Positions 17,484 to 25,115 of a stretch of DNA of 40,479 nt are shown here, in pieces. This stretch comes from Lentisphaerota bacterium (GTDB taxonomy: Bacteria; Verrucomicrobiota; Kiritimatiellia; UBA8416; JABMPJ01). The stretch is taken from positions 1 to 40,479 of the forward strand of contig JABMPJ010000132.1 of assembly GCA_013203785.1 (NCBI GenBank), in the 5' to 3' direction. A program made the translations under genes and the position numbers. How positions within the stretch are numbered: the stretch's first letter is position 1; each line of letters opens with the position of its first letter. The notes beneath the pieces were generated by a model. It did not search any database. It was not told where the DNA came from and saw nothing but the letters and a program-made list of their open reading frames with translations.

Positions 17484-18248
17484 CTACCGTTTACGTCGGG
17501 TGGCCTTGACGGGCTTGACCACGGATTCGCGTGGTTCGGCGTAGTCGCAGGAATCAGAAAGTTGTACCGTGGCGGCGGCCCAGCGGACGGCGTTGCGCAG
17601 CACCGTCTGCACATTGACATCCTTGAAGGTTGGGTAGGTCTCGTGCCCAGGACTGAAGTAGAAGACTCGACCATGGCCGCGATTGAAGCAACACCCGCTG
17701 CGAAAGACTTCGCCGCCCTGGAACCAGCTCAGGAAGATCAGTTGATCGGGTTCGGGAATGTCGAATCGCTCACCATACATCTCTGACTCAGGCAACTCAA
17801 AACAGTCACCGATGCCCTGTGTAATAGGATGGCTCGGTGCAATATTCCACAGGCGCTCCCGCTCGCCAATGTCACGCCACGTGAGCGAGCAATTCGTCCC
17901 CATCAGCAGTTTGAATGGCTTGCTGAAGTGCGCCGAGTGGATGGCGATGAATCCCATACCCTCCAGCACGCGGGTCTGAACCCGTTTGGCTATCTCATCC
18001 GTCACGTCGCCGTGCGCACAATGGCCCCACCATAGCAGGACGTCCGTGCGGTCCAGCACCGCTTGCGTCAGGCCATGCTCGGGCTCATCCAGGGTGGCCG
18101 TACACACCTTCATGTCGCGCTGCTCAGCCAGGGGCGCCGCGATGGCATGGTGAATCCCCTGGGGGTAATGCTTGAGCACCGCTTGCTTGTCGGCACGCTT
18201 CTCGTGCCGAAACTCGTTCCATACTGTTACGCGAATCTTCCTGGCCAT
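17484..18248 (-). CDS. ThuA-like protein (trehalose-utilisation family)
   Basis: A 254-residue protein of the ThuA family, which has a glutamine-amidotransferase-like fold. Family members are linked to conversion of 3-keto sugars together with Gfo/Idh dehydrogenases. Visible family features are the N-terminal TVWNEFRHE strand, [26 protein letters not shown] and the C-terminal [11 protein letters not shown]. The ATG at 18248 is preferred because AAGGAG lies 6 bases before it. The reading can be extended to 18302 without support. It is the first gene of a unit with the truncated Gfo/Idh gene and is divergent from an AraC regulator. Confidence 0.88.
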   Translation of the reverse strand: MARKIRVTVWNEFRHEKRADKQAVLKHYPQGIHHAIAAPLAEQRDMKVCTATLDEPEHGLTQAVLDRTDVLLWWGHCAHGDVTDEIAKRVQTRVLEGMGFIAIHSAHFSKPFKLLMGTNCSLTWRDIGERERLWNIAPSHPITQGIGDCFELPESEMYGERFDIPEPDQLIFLSWFQGGEVFRSGCCFNRGHGRVFYFSPGHETYPTFKDVNVQTVLRNAVRWAAATVQLSDSCDYAEPRESVVKPVKATRRKR

Positions 18249-18318
18249 GGTCATCTCCTTGTGTCGCACACGCGTTGTCGTGACGGGGCCGCCGCGCGGC
18301 ACGGCGCCTTCCGCACTG

Positions 18319-18340
18319 TCTGGCGCTATGGTGCGCCAGA
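18319..18340. promoter_or_regulatory. Perfect inverted repeat upstream of the ThuA-like gene
   Basis: TCTGGCGC (18319-18326) and GCGCCAGA (18333-18340) are exact complements around a 6-base centre. It lies about 70 bases upstream of the ThuA-like start. It may be a dimeric repressor site or a leader hairpin. Confidence 0.45.
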
Positions 18341-18379
18341 TCGGATCTCTTCGGCGATGGCAAACACTGGCACTCGTCC

Positions 18380-18398
18380 GATATAACTAGGATATAAC
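18380..18398. promoter_or_regulatory. Tandem GATATAAC direct repeat, candidate AraC-type site
   Basis: GATATAAC occurs at 18380-18387 and again at 18391-18398, exactly 11 bases apart, about one helical turn. Tandem half-sites on one face of the helix are typical for AraC-family proteins. It lies between the ThuA-like and AraC genes. Confidence 0.45.
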
Positions 18399-18517
18399 CG
18401 TGATTCCAGCGCGGGGTGAGGCCGCACCCCCTGAGTCCACCCCGCTTCTTTCATAAAACAGCATGATCATCATATCTTTCTCGCCTGTTCACACATTATA
18501 GCACACCGACGTGAGAC

Positions 18518-18555
18518 TCGACACAGAGGGCTCTCTCAGGTATAAGCCCCTGAGA
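18518..18555 (+). promoter_or_regulatory. Promoter of the AraC gene embedded in an inverted repeat
   Basis: TCGACA (18518-18523), a 17-base spacer and TATAAG (18541-18546) give 5 of 6 matches in both boxes. The -10 box lies in the centre of the inverted repeat TCTCAGG (18534-18540) / CCTGAGA (18549-18555). A protein bound there would block the promoter, which suggests autorepression. The start would fall near 18553, about 45 bases before the ATG. Confidence 0.55.
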
Positions 18556-18596
18556 TTGGGACATAACCCGTCTTGATGTGGGCACAAGGGACGACA

Positions 18597-19502
18597 ATGA
18601 ATGAACGCATGTTCCGCGCCGAGGCGGCATCGATCCTGAGTGATCAGATCGAACGCCTTCAATCGGACACATACCGCCTGCGCGTCCCCGCTACGGCCGT
18701 GCTGATGCGCCGCGAAAAGGGCCGCCATTTTCACATCGTTCCGGAGTTGGTCGTCCAGTTGGAGGGACAAGCTGTGCTGGAGTTGCCCGATGGACGGCTC
18801 ACGCTCGACAAGGGTGATATCTGTCTGATTCCCAGAGGGGTGCCGCATCGTGAACGCGTTGTGTCACGGCGCGGCGCGTTTCGCAATCTGGTTGGGATTC
18901 CGGTCCAGAGCGCCGTATGCTTCCACGTCGGTGTGGCGGGCCCGGACGACGGGCCTGCCGTCGAGCCCGGTCTCTGCCAGCCGCTACCGGACGCACAACG
19001 GGTCTTCGCGTTTGCCGACGACATTGCTACGCTCTACCGCTCACGATCAGTAGCGGCGCAGGCCACCACACGCGGGTTGCTCCTCGCCATGCTGGGCACA
19101 CTGGTTTTGGGACTGACATCGCCAGCCAGTAACCCCGTCTGTGAGCACTTCAAGGTTTCGCAGTGCCGACAGCTGATGGGATCACACCTGGGCGACCCCG
19201 CATTAAGCGTAAAGTACCTCGCCGCCAGGCTGCACTGTTCGGCCGACTATCTCTCGCACCTCTTCCACGCCAACACCGGCACGCGGCTTTCGGCCTCCAT
19301 CAATCTGCAGCGCATCAATCAGGCGCAGTATCTTCTCAAGCAGTCCAGCATGAACGTGGCTGAGATCGGTCATTCGTGCGGCTACGCAGACCCCTCCTAT
19401 TTTGCACGCGTCTTCAGGAGATTAACGGGCTGCACGCCACTGGCCTTTCGCAGAAATGCAGCACTGTGGAACGCCTTCGCCCAGCCCGAGTGCAACAGTT
19501 GA
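18597..19502 (+). CDS. AraC-family transcriptional regulator
   Basis: A 301-residue regulator. The N-terminal cupin-like sensor (about 35-105) has HFHIVPELVVQLEG and KGDICLIPRGVPH. The C-terminal pair of helix-turn-helix motifs covers about 185-285 (LSVKYLAARLHCSADYLSHLF, then NVAEIGHSCGYADPSYFARV). The ATG at 18597 has AAGGG 6 bases upstream, whereas the TTG/ATG at 18573 has none. It is divergent from the ThuA-like/Gfo-Idh unit and probably controls it. It is convergent with the sulfatase gene. Confidence 0.92.
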   Translation: MNERMFRAEAASILSDQIERLQSDTYRLRVPATAVLMRREKGRHFHIVPELVVQLEGQAVLELPDGRLTLDKGDICLIPRGVPHRERVVSRRGAFRNLVGIPVQSAVCFHVGVAGPDDGPAVEPGLCQPLPDAQRVFAFADDIATLYRSRSVAAQATTRGLLLAMLGTLVLGLTSPASNPVCEHFKVSQCRQLMGSHLGDPALSVKYLAARLHCSADYLSHLFHANTGTRLSASINLQRINQAQYLLKQSSMNVAEIGHSCGYADPSYFARVFRRLTGCTPLAFRRNAALWNAFAQPECNS

Positions 19503-19564
19503 GCGAGTTGGTGAAAGGACCCGGCCATCAAGTTCGTGTTCGATCCGCAGCGAATGATCGCGGC

Positions 19565-20956
19565 CTAGGCGTAGTGCGACCAGAATGTTTCGCCCATGGG
19601 ATGCTGGCGCTCTTCCCAGGCATCCCTGAATACGGCCAACTGGTCGCGCAGTGACGCAATGCGGGCCGCCTGCGCCGGATCGGCGGCCAGGTTGTTGAGC
19701 TCGTTCGGGTCGTCGACGAGATCGAAGAGCTGTGTGCTTCGACTGGTTGCCAACCGGCATTCGATCAGCTTGTAACGACCATCCTTGACGCTGCGCATGG
19801 TGTCGGTGTAGGCAAAATAGAGTGAGTCGCGATGTACCACCGCGTTGTTTCGGATGGAGGGAAGCAGGCTCTGGCCCTCCACGCTTGACGGGACAGCAAT
19901 CTCAACGAGGTCACACAGGGTCGGAAAGATGTCGAGCAGGTAGGCATAGGTGTCGCGCTGCTCGCCCTTCGGAATCCCGGGACCGGCAAAGATCAAGGGA
20001 ACACGAATGCTGTGCTCATAGTGGTTCTGCTTCCCAAAGAGTCCATGTTGGCCCACCGCCAGTCCGTTATCGCCGGCAAAGACAAAGATCGTGCGGTCGA
20101 GCTCGCCGCGGGCCTCCACCGCATTGATGACTCTGCCGATCTCATGATCGAGATGTGTGATCATGGCGTAGTACTCGGCCAGGTGACGCCGCACAAGGGC
20201 TGGCGTGCGCGGATAGGGCGCGAGGACTTCGTCCCGGATGGTCCGTATGCCGAGATCGAAGGGGTGCTCATCCATGTAGTTGGCCGGCAAGGTCAAACGA
20301 TCGGGGTCGTAGAGCTTCAGGAACGCCTCCGGCATGGATCGTGGATCGTGCGGGGCCATGAAAGAGATGTACATAAAGAAGGGGGCATCTGCGGTATAGG
20401 TTTCGAGGAACCTGACGGAAGCATCGCTAAAGAGCTCGGACGAGTGCTTGCCCGGCGTCAGGTGATCGGTGATGAGGGGTGTGGCCTTGTTGGAGGCGGA
20501 GGGATTGGCTATCCAGTTCCGGGCCAGGTTGTACTGGCCGGTCGGATCAAAATGGCAGGCCGGCACGTTCCAGTGATCCCACATGCCGCCAAAAAAGATC
20601 TCATCACCATCGCTGAAGCTGCGCGCGAAGGCCGCCGGGCCATTGTGCCATTTCCCGGTCCCAAAGGTCCGGTAGCCCGCCGCCTGCAGAGACTCTCCGA
20701 GCGTGATGTGCGTAGCGGGAATGGATTGTCCCTCCCCCGCCAGATGGAAGAGCGTGCGGCCGGTATGCAGCATGGCGCGGCTGGGCATACAGACCGCCCC
20801 GCTGGTGCCGCTGGGTATATGGGCCTGCCTGAAGGTCGTCCCCATGCCGACCAATCGGTCGATATGGGGCGTCTTGATTTCGCTATTGCCCAATGCCGCA
20901 ATCGTGTCGAAGCGTTGGTCGTCGGTAAAGAAGAAGACAATATTGATCGATGACAT
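19565..20956 (-). CDS. Type I sulfatase (formylglycine-dependent), no signal peptide
   Basis: A 463-residue alkaline-phosphatase-superfamily sulfatase that removes sulfate esters from sugars. The nucleophile motif C56-M-P-S-R with downstream TG (CMPSRAMLHTG) is the Cys-type formylglycine site, which needs an FGE or anSME maturase not encoded here. Metal ligands are D12 and D13 at the N-terminus and DNG in the VFAGDNGL motif, with GKQNHYEHS as the lysine/histidine segment. The chain starts MSSINIVFFFTDDQ directly at the core strand, so no export signal is present and the enzyme should act in the cytoplasm. The URO-D-like gene lies 198 bases upstream on the same strand. Confidence 0.93.
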   Translation of the reverse strand: MSSINIVFFFTDDQRFDTIAALGNSEIKTPHIDRLVGMGTTFRQAHIPSGTSGAVCMPSRAMLHTGRTLFHLAGEGQSIPATHITLGESLQAAGYRTFGTGKWHNGPAAFARSFSDGDEIFFGGMWDHWNVPACHFDPTGQYNLARNWIANPSASNKATPLITDHLTPGKHSSELFSDASVRFLETYTADAPFFMYISFMAPHDPRSMPEAFLKLYDPDRLTLPANYMDEHPFDLGIRTIRDEVLAPYPRTPALVRRHLAEYYAMITHLDHEIGRVINAVEARGELDRTIFVFAGDNGLAVGQHGLFGKQNHYEHSIRVPLIFAGPGIPKGEQRDTYAYLLDIFPTLCDLVEIAVPSSVEGQSLLPSIRNNAVVHRDSLYFAYTDTMRSVKDGRYKLIECRLATSRSTQLFDLVDDPNELNNLAADPAQAARIASLRDQLAVFRDAWEERQHPMGETFWSHYA

Positions 20957-21007
20957 AGACCCTCATCCCTGTGCAGCACCGGGCCGACTTCAGCGGCCGG
21001 ATACCTC

Positions 21008-21038
21008 TTGGATAGTAGTCCCGCTAAATGGCAGCGCA
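21008..21038 (-). promoter_or_regulatory. Candidate sulfatase promoter with a shared TAGTCCCG motif
   Basis: On the minus strand, TTGCGC is followed after 16 bases by TACTAT, a modest sigma-70-type pair about 60 bases before the sulfatase start. Inside it, TAGTCCCGCTAAAT (21016-21029 on the plus strand) recurs with one base deleted at 23606-23618, ahead of the Gfo/Idh gene. A shared regulator site is possible. Confidence 0.35.
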
Positions 21039-21154
21039 AGACCCAAAATCAAGAAGGACGAGTGCGCGAGGTGTGCCCCCCCGTATCGCATTGGCGCTCG
21101 TTCTACAGAAGCATCCGGACCTCAGTCCGTGAGCCTCAACCTGGCCGACGTGTG

Positions 21155-22450
21155 TCAGGCACCGGCCTCCTCCATAGCAATGGCGGTCCACTCCCAGAGG
21201 CGTTGTGGTTCGTAGCGGACCGTAGAGATATCCTTCATGATGAGCTCAATGTGGCACTGGCCATCGGCCTGGTCGAGGAAAGCCCGAATGTCCTGCCGTG
21301 CCCGGTCGGGATGCCAGGTGTCGGTAGCCAATATGGCCGGGCTCGGCTTGCGGCTGATCACGTAGTCTGCCCCAATCTCCTCCACGGCGCGCTGACTGTT
21401 ACACCAGGGGCTGACGGAGATCTTACGTAGATTGGGGATACGGCGCATGAGATCGATCTTGCCGTCGAGGGGCTCGCAGCAGCCATAATAGGTTGCGCCC
21501 CAGCGGGCCAACCAGCGCAGGTCATGCTCGATCGCGAACTCCCAATGCATCTGCGGAGAGACTTCAGAGAATATCTGCGCATTGGAGCAGCCCCACATGT
21601 TGTGCGGCTTGATATGGTCGGCGTCGCAACCATCGCCGGGCAGTTCACTACTATAGCCGTAGCCGCCCGAACCAATGCGTACATTGGCGGCATTGAGATC
21701 GAGCAACTTCAGGTCCGTGAACTGGTCCAGCTGGAGCATCCACGCCTCCACCATGCGCTCGACCGCCGCATGCACAAAGTCGGGGCGGTCAATCATGTCC
21801 ATCATCGCGGCCTCGATGCCGTACCAGCGAATCAGATAGTCCCACGGGGTAAACCAGATGTGAGACTGGCCGACCTTCTTCACAGGCAGGATGCCGTCGT
21901 ACACATCGCTCATCACCTCGTAGCGGTAGGCTGTTTCCGCTTCGTTGTGAATGACCTTCGGCATCTGGATCTTCTCGAGGTCGGCTTCGTCTTTGATCTG
22001 GACCTTGAAGTGTCGCGAGACGACCGTGCTACTTTCGTCCGTCTTCACAATATCAACGTCTTCAATGATGCCGAAGTCGGCGCCGTGCACCGCGAGAGGA
22101 CAGGGCCGGTAGCTATCAACCACCATGTCGCCCGGCAGATGGTGCCACTGGTAGAGTTCACGCCGCAGTGCCGCCTCTTGATCGCGTGCCCAGGGGTGCG
22201 TGCAGTGCAGCGTCAATTCGTCGTCGACATTCATCTCGTTCCAGCAGATCTCGTTGACCCAAACCATCGGCCGCTCAGATTTAAGTTCATTGAGGGTCGT
22301 CCAGAGGCGAGCCTTCTCGGCATGCACCGGCAGCGCCGCGATTTCCGCCAGCCGTGAGGCCAACTCGCGCAGCTGCGCCTTGTCTTCACTGCCTATCTCG
22401 ATGGCATCCGCCCCTGAAGGCGCTTCGTGGTGGCTGGAACTATATGACAT
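21155..22450 (-). CDS. URO-D superfamily protein (divergent group)
   Basis: A 431-residue protein with a URO-D/methylcobamide-methyltransferase-like barrel. The C-terminal part is the clearest, with MHWEFAIEHDLRWLARWG, then YYGCCEPLDGKIDLM and LRKISVSPWCN. The position of the zinc-type H-x-C motif is taken by Y-x-C-C, so the metal site differs from that of the 12719-13807 protein. It is longer than HemE (about 350) and unlikely to make heme. AGGAG lies 6 bases before the ATG. It heads a minus-strand unit with the sulfatase and is divergent from an AraC regulator. The function is unknown. Confidence 0.7.
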   Translation of the reverse strand: MSYSSSHHEAPSGADAIEIGSEDKAQLRELASRLAEIAALPVHAEKARLWTTLNELKSERPMVWVNEICWNEMNVDDELTLHCTHPWARDQEAALRRELYQWHHLPGDMVVDSYRPCPLAVHGADFGIIEDVDIVKTDESSTVVSRHFKVQIKDEADLEKIQMPKVIHNEAETAYRYEVMSDVYDGILPVKKVGQSHIWFTPWDYLIRWYGIEAAMMDMIDRPDFVHAAVERMVEAWMLQLDQFTDLKLLDLNAANVRIGSGGYGYSSELPGDGCDADHIKPHNMWGCSNAQIFSEVSPQMHWEFAIEHDLRWLARWGATYYGCCEPLDGKIDLMRRIPNLRKISVSPWCNSQRAVEEIGADYVISRKPSPAILATDTWHPDRARQDIRAFLDQADGQCHIELIMKDISTVRYEPQRLWEWTAIAMEEAGA

Positions 22451-22660
22451 GGCACTCTCCTCTTATCTCCCGTGATGATGTCATACATCGATCAGATCGG
22501 TACATGTAGAATACGACTATTCGTATGTATCCAAATGACGTGCGACCACTCTATACATAGGTGTATTAAAACTATATTGTGTTGATATAGAGGAGGCGGA
22601 TAGTGCGTTATAGCATTAATAATACTTGCATACAGCGATGGTCACGCCATAGTCATCGGC
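22451..22660. promoter_or_regulatory. Divergent control region with four inverted repeats
   Basis: Between the URO-D-like gene (minus) and the AraC gene (plus) lie four exact inverted repeats. They are CGATC-A-GATCG (22489-22499), ATACGA-CTAT-TCGTAT (22511-22526), ATACA-TAGG-TGTAT (22553-22566) and CTATAT-N7-ATATAG (22572-22590). The density of dyads in about 100 bases is unusual and suggests several bound dimers. The adjacent AraC protein is the obvious candidate, but no clear promoter boxes could be assigned. Confidence 0.5.
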
Positions 22661-23518
22661 ATGGCGCAGCATGAACGAGTTTCGGATGGCGATCGCCACT
22701 GGCGGGAGTTTGAGGACATCGACATTCTGTCGATGTTACACGTGCATCTTCTCTGTGCCTATCGCATGACGCTGGGGCCGGAATGGTCTCGTCGCGACGT
22801 GCTCGACGCCAAGAACCGCCTCTACTATGTTCTGGATGGAGGCGGTGAGATGATCTGCGGAGGCCAGAAGACGGCTCTGTTACCCGGCCACCTCTACCTT
22901 ATTCCTTCCGGAGCGCGACGCACCTACGGTTGCGAGAGGCGTCTTGAACTTTACTGGAGTCATTTCACGATGCGACTGCATTCCGGGCGGGACGTTTTTG
23001 AGGGGGCTGACAACGCCCTGGAACTCCAGCCCACAAATCCGGCCAAGGTTGCCCGTCAATTCAAGGAGATGGCAGCTAGTTTTGAAGACAACGCCGCCGC
23101 AACGGTTTTGTCACGCTCGGGGATTCTGATGCAGCTCGTGGCGCCATTTCTCAATGCCGTCGACCCGCTCGACCTACAGCGTCGCCTTTCTGCGATGCTG
23201 CCTTTCCAGTCCCTGCTGACTGAGATAGAGGCACACTGCCATGCGCCGGTTGATATCCCTCGCCTGGCAGCGAGCATAGGCATGAGCGCCTCGCACTTCA
23301 CCCGACGCTTTACCGAAGCCCTGGGTGTCTCCCCCGGTCGCTACATCCTGCGACGTCGAATCGAGGAGGCACAGCTTCGGCTGGTGCAGGGCGATGAGAA
23401 GCTCGAAACGATTGGCATCGCACTCGGCTTCTGCGACGGGTTCCATTTCTCCCGTACCTTCAAGAAGCTGACCGGTATCTCCCCCAGTCACTATCGCGCC
23501 ATGGTGAGGCAGCCGTAG
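22661..23518 (+). CDS. AraC-family transcriptional regulator
   Basis: A 285-residue regulator. The N-terminal sensor has a cupin-like strand set (RLYYVLDGGGEMICGG, LLPGHLYLIPSGARR). The C-terminal AraC DNA-binding domain covers about 190-283, with DIPRLAASIGMSASHFTRRF as the first helix-turn-helix and LETIGIALGFCDGFHFSRTF as the second. The ATG at 22661 has no clear Shine-Dalgarno sequence, so the start is uncertain by a few codons. It is divergent from the URO-D-like/sulfatase unit. The Gfo/Idh gene follows 180 bases downstream. Confidence 0.9.
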   Translation: MAQHERVSDGDRHWREFEDIDILSMLHVHLLCAYRMTLGPEWSRRDVLDAKNRLYYVLDGGGEMICGGQKTALLPGHLYLIPSGARRTYGCERRLELYWSHFTMRLHSGRDVFEGADNALELQPTNPAKVARQFKEMAASFEDNAAATVLSRSGILMQLVAPFLNAVDPLDLQRRLSAMLPFQSLLTEIEAHCHAPVDIPRLAASIGMSASHFTRRFTEALGVSPGRYILRRRIEEAQLRLVQGDEKLETIGIALGFCDGFHFSRTFKKLTGISPSHYRAMVRQP

Positions 23519-23605
23519 GGCGATCGGCGGCAGGCGACATGCCTCAGAAGCTGGTGAATATGAGCCCGGAAGGTGATAGCGCCGCCATCTACGTTGCATG
23601 GGAAA

Positions 23606-23661
23606 TAGTCCCGTAAATTCACGATGCCTCGCTTGACATGGCGTTGGCTTCCTGCTAGCAC
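23606..23661 (+). promoter_or_regulatory. Candidate promoter of the Gfo/Idh gene
   Basis: TTGACA at 23633-23638 is a perfect -35. The -10 is poor: TAGCAC at 17-base spacing, or TGCTAG at 14. The motif TAGTCCCGTAAAT (23606-23618) lies just upstream and nearly repeats the element in front of the sulfatase gene. GGGA-N5-TCCC at 23600-23612 is a small dyad overlapping it. Confidence 0.4.
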
Positions 23662-23700
23662 ATGGCCCCGCGTCGGGATTTACCCGACCGGGAGAGAACA

Positions 23701-24786
23701 ATGCAAACGTATGATTGTGCTGTGTTGGGACTGGGCGCCATGGGCCGAACACACGTGGCAGCCTATCGTGAATCGCCGTGGGTTCGCAAGATCTACGGCT
23801 ACGAACCCGACCCGGAACGGGCCGCGCAGCTCGGCCGCGACTTGAAGCTGGACGACACGACCAGCGATCTTGATGCGCTGCTTGCGAATCCCGAGATCAA
23901 GCTGATTTCGATCGCCAGCATCAACACAGCACATGCCGAGCAGGTCGAGCGGGCGCTCGAGGCCGGCAAAGCTGTGATCTGCGAGAAGCCTATGGGCGAG
24001 ACGCTGGCCGACGCTCGACGCATGGTCGATGCTCAGGAACGCACGGGAGGCTTTTTGCAGATCGGCTTCGAGCTTCACTATTCAGAACTCTATCGCCGCA
24101 CCAAGCAGTGGATTGACGCCGGACTCATCGGACAGGTGGTCAACAGCCACTGCCGCTACTACTCCAGTGAATTCCACAAGAAGAACAGCTGGCGCAGCCT
24201 GAGCAGCGGCACGCTGATCGGAGAGAAGCTCTCACACTATCTCGACCTGCAACGCTGGTGGACGGGCAGCCCGGTCACCGACGTCTACGCCATGTCGGCA
24301 CCCAACGCGGTCGCTTACTTCAACCATCCCGACAATCACCAAATCAACATGCATTTTGCAAACGACGCCATCGCGCAACTCAACTTCGTGATGCACCTCG
24401 GCGAGACTGATATCGGTGACCCGCTGCAGGATTACGTGGCGAAACAGGAAGATGACGGCCACGCCCTACAGTACCATATCTTCGGTACCGAGGGCGCCAT
24501 CGAGACGGACGTGTTCCGCCGCCGCCTGCGGCGCTGGCGCTTCTCCGACGGAGCAGAGCAGCTCGTGAGCGAGATCGTTGAAACGGTCACCTACGAGCAG
24601 AGCGAGGATGCCGCCTGGATGCACAACACACACGGCCAAAACGTTCACCTCGCGGAGGTCATCGGCAAAGGGCTGCCGCCAGAACTCCCGGTTCAGGACT
24701 CGTTTGAGACCATGCTGTGCGGATTCGCGGCGGAACAATCTGGACGCGAGCGACGTCTCGTCGCGATCGACGACATCCGCCCCTGA
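23701..24786 (+). CDS. Gfo/Idh/MocA-family oxidoreductase
   Basis: A complete 361-residue NAD(P)-dependent dehydrogenase of the glucose-fructose oxidoreductase family. The nucleotide-binding motif GLGAMG occupies 10-15, and the family EKP motif is at 95-97 (CEKPMGETL). The helix GEKLSHYLDLQRWW carries the usual catalytic-pocket histidine region. The start at 23701 has GGGAGAG upstream, while the longer reading from 23662 adds 13 unsupported residues. It probably oxidises or isomerises a sugar or sugar acid released by the surrounding hydrolases. Unlike the copy at 16620-17390 it is intact. Confidence 0.93.
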   Translation: MQTYDCAVLGLGAMGRTHVAAYRESPWVRKIYGYEPDPERAAQLGRDLKLDDTTSDLDALLANPEIKLISIASINTAHAEQVERALEAGKAVICEKPMGETLADARRMVDAQERTGGFLQIGFELHYSELYRRTKQWIDAGLIGQVVNSHCRYYSSEFHKKNSWRSLSSGTLIGEKLSHYLDLQRWWTGSPVTDVYAMSAPNAVAYFNHPDNHQINMHFANDAIAQLNFVMHLGETDIGDPLQDYVAKQEDDGHALQYHIFGTEGAIETDVFRRRLRRWRFSDGAEQLVSEIVETVTYEQSEDAAWMHNTHGQNVHLAEVIGKGLPPELPVQDSFETMLCGFAAEQSGRERRLVAIDDIRP

Positions 24787-24892
24787 TCGCCACTCGTCCT
24801 GTCGACGGCCTTAGGGCGGGCACCTGCTAACGGGGTATTCGAGATTGCCCACCGTATTCAATGCCAAAGGAGTCGTCCTTCTAGCTGCTATA

Positions 24893-24911
24893 TGACTGAG
24901 TCAATATAGTG
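24893..24911 (-). promoter_or_regulatory. Operator site 1 (TGACTCAGTCA)
   Basis: Read on the minus strand, 24903-24893 is TGACTCAGTCA. Together with its upstream flank it gives CACTATATTGACTCAGTCA, which matches 17 of 19 bases of the site overlapping the GntR-gene promoter at 30962-30980. The core is a dyad of TGACT and AGTCA around one base. It lies about 215 bases upstream of the DUF4838 gene. Confidence 0.6.
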
Positions 24912-24974
24912 AATATCGCGCCTATACATGGGTTGTACCTGAATATATTGAATTAAATATGTTGTATTTAGATA

Positions 24975-25003
24975 TTGTTATGACTCAGTTGTTTTGGAAT
25001 AAT
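24975..25003 (+). promoter_or_regulatory. Promoter of the DUF4838 operon with operator site 2 in the spacer
   Basis: TTGTTA (24975-24980), a 17-base spacer and AATAAT (24998-25003) form a plausible sigma-70-type promoter. The spacer begins with TGACTCAGTTG (24981-24991), a copy of the repeated element. A bound repressor would exclude RNA polymerase. Confidence 0.55.
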
Positions 25004-25115
25004 ACGGACTCTGCTGGAGAAGAGTGGGGTTTGGATCTGTCTGGTGTTGATAGAGCGATCTTAACTTGTTCGTGCCCATCAAGTTGGTAGAGAATGACCG
25101 AAAGGTGGAGAAGCT

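Larger units (their letters stand above)
18249..18596. other. Divergent control region between ThuA-like and AraC genes
   Basis: This 348-base region has no gene. It carries three ordered motifs listed separately: an 8-bp inverted repeat (18319-18340), an 11-bp-spaced direct repeat (18380-18398), and the AraC promoter inside another inverted repeat (18518-18555). Their arrangement suggests control of both flanking units by the adjacent AraC-family protein. Confidence 0.5.
24787..25115. other. AT-rich leader region of the DUF4838 operon
   Basis: A 329-base gene-free stretch, much richer in A and T from 24880 to 25000 than the rest of the window. It holds two copies of the TGACYCAGTYR element and a promoter, listed separately. 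The predicted transcript has a leader of about 105 bases before the DUF4838 start. Confidence 0.55.

Noticed and set aside
20012-20953. 313-codon open frame opposite the sulfatase gene
   Set aside because: The minus strand encodes a complete sulfatase with its catalytic motif. The plus-strand product has no recognisable family.
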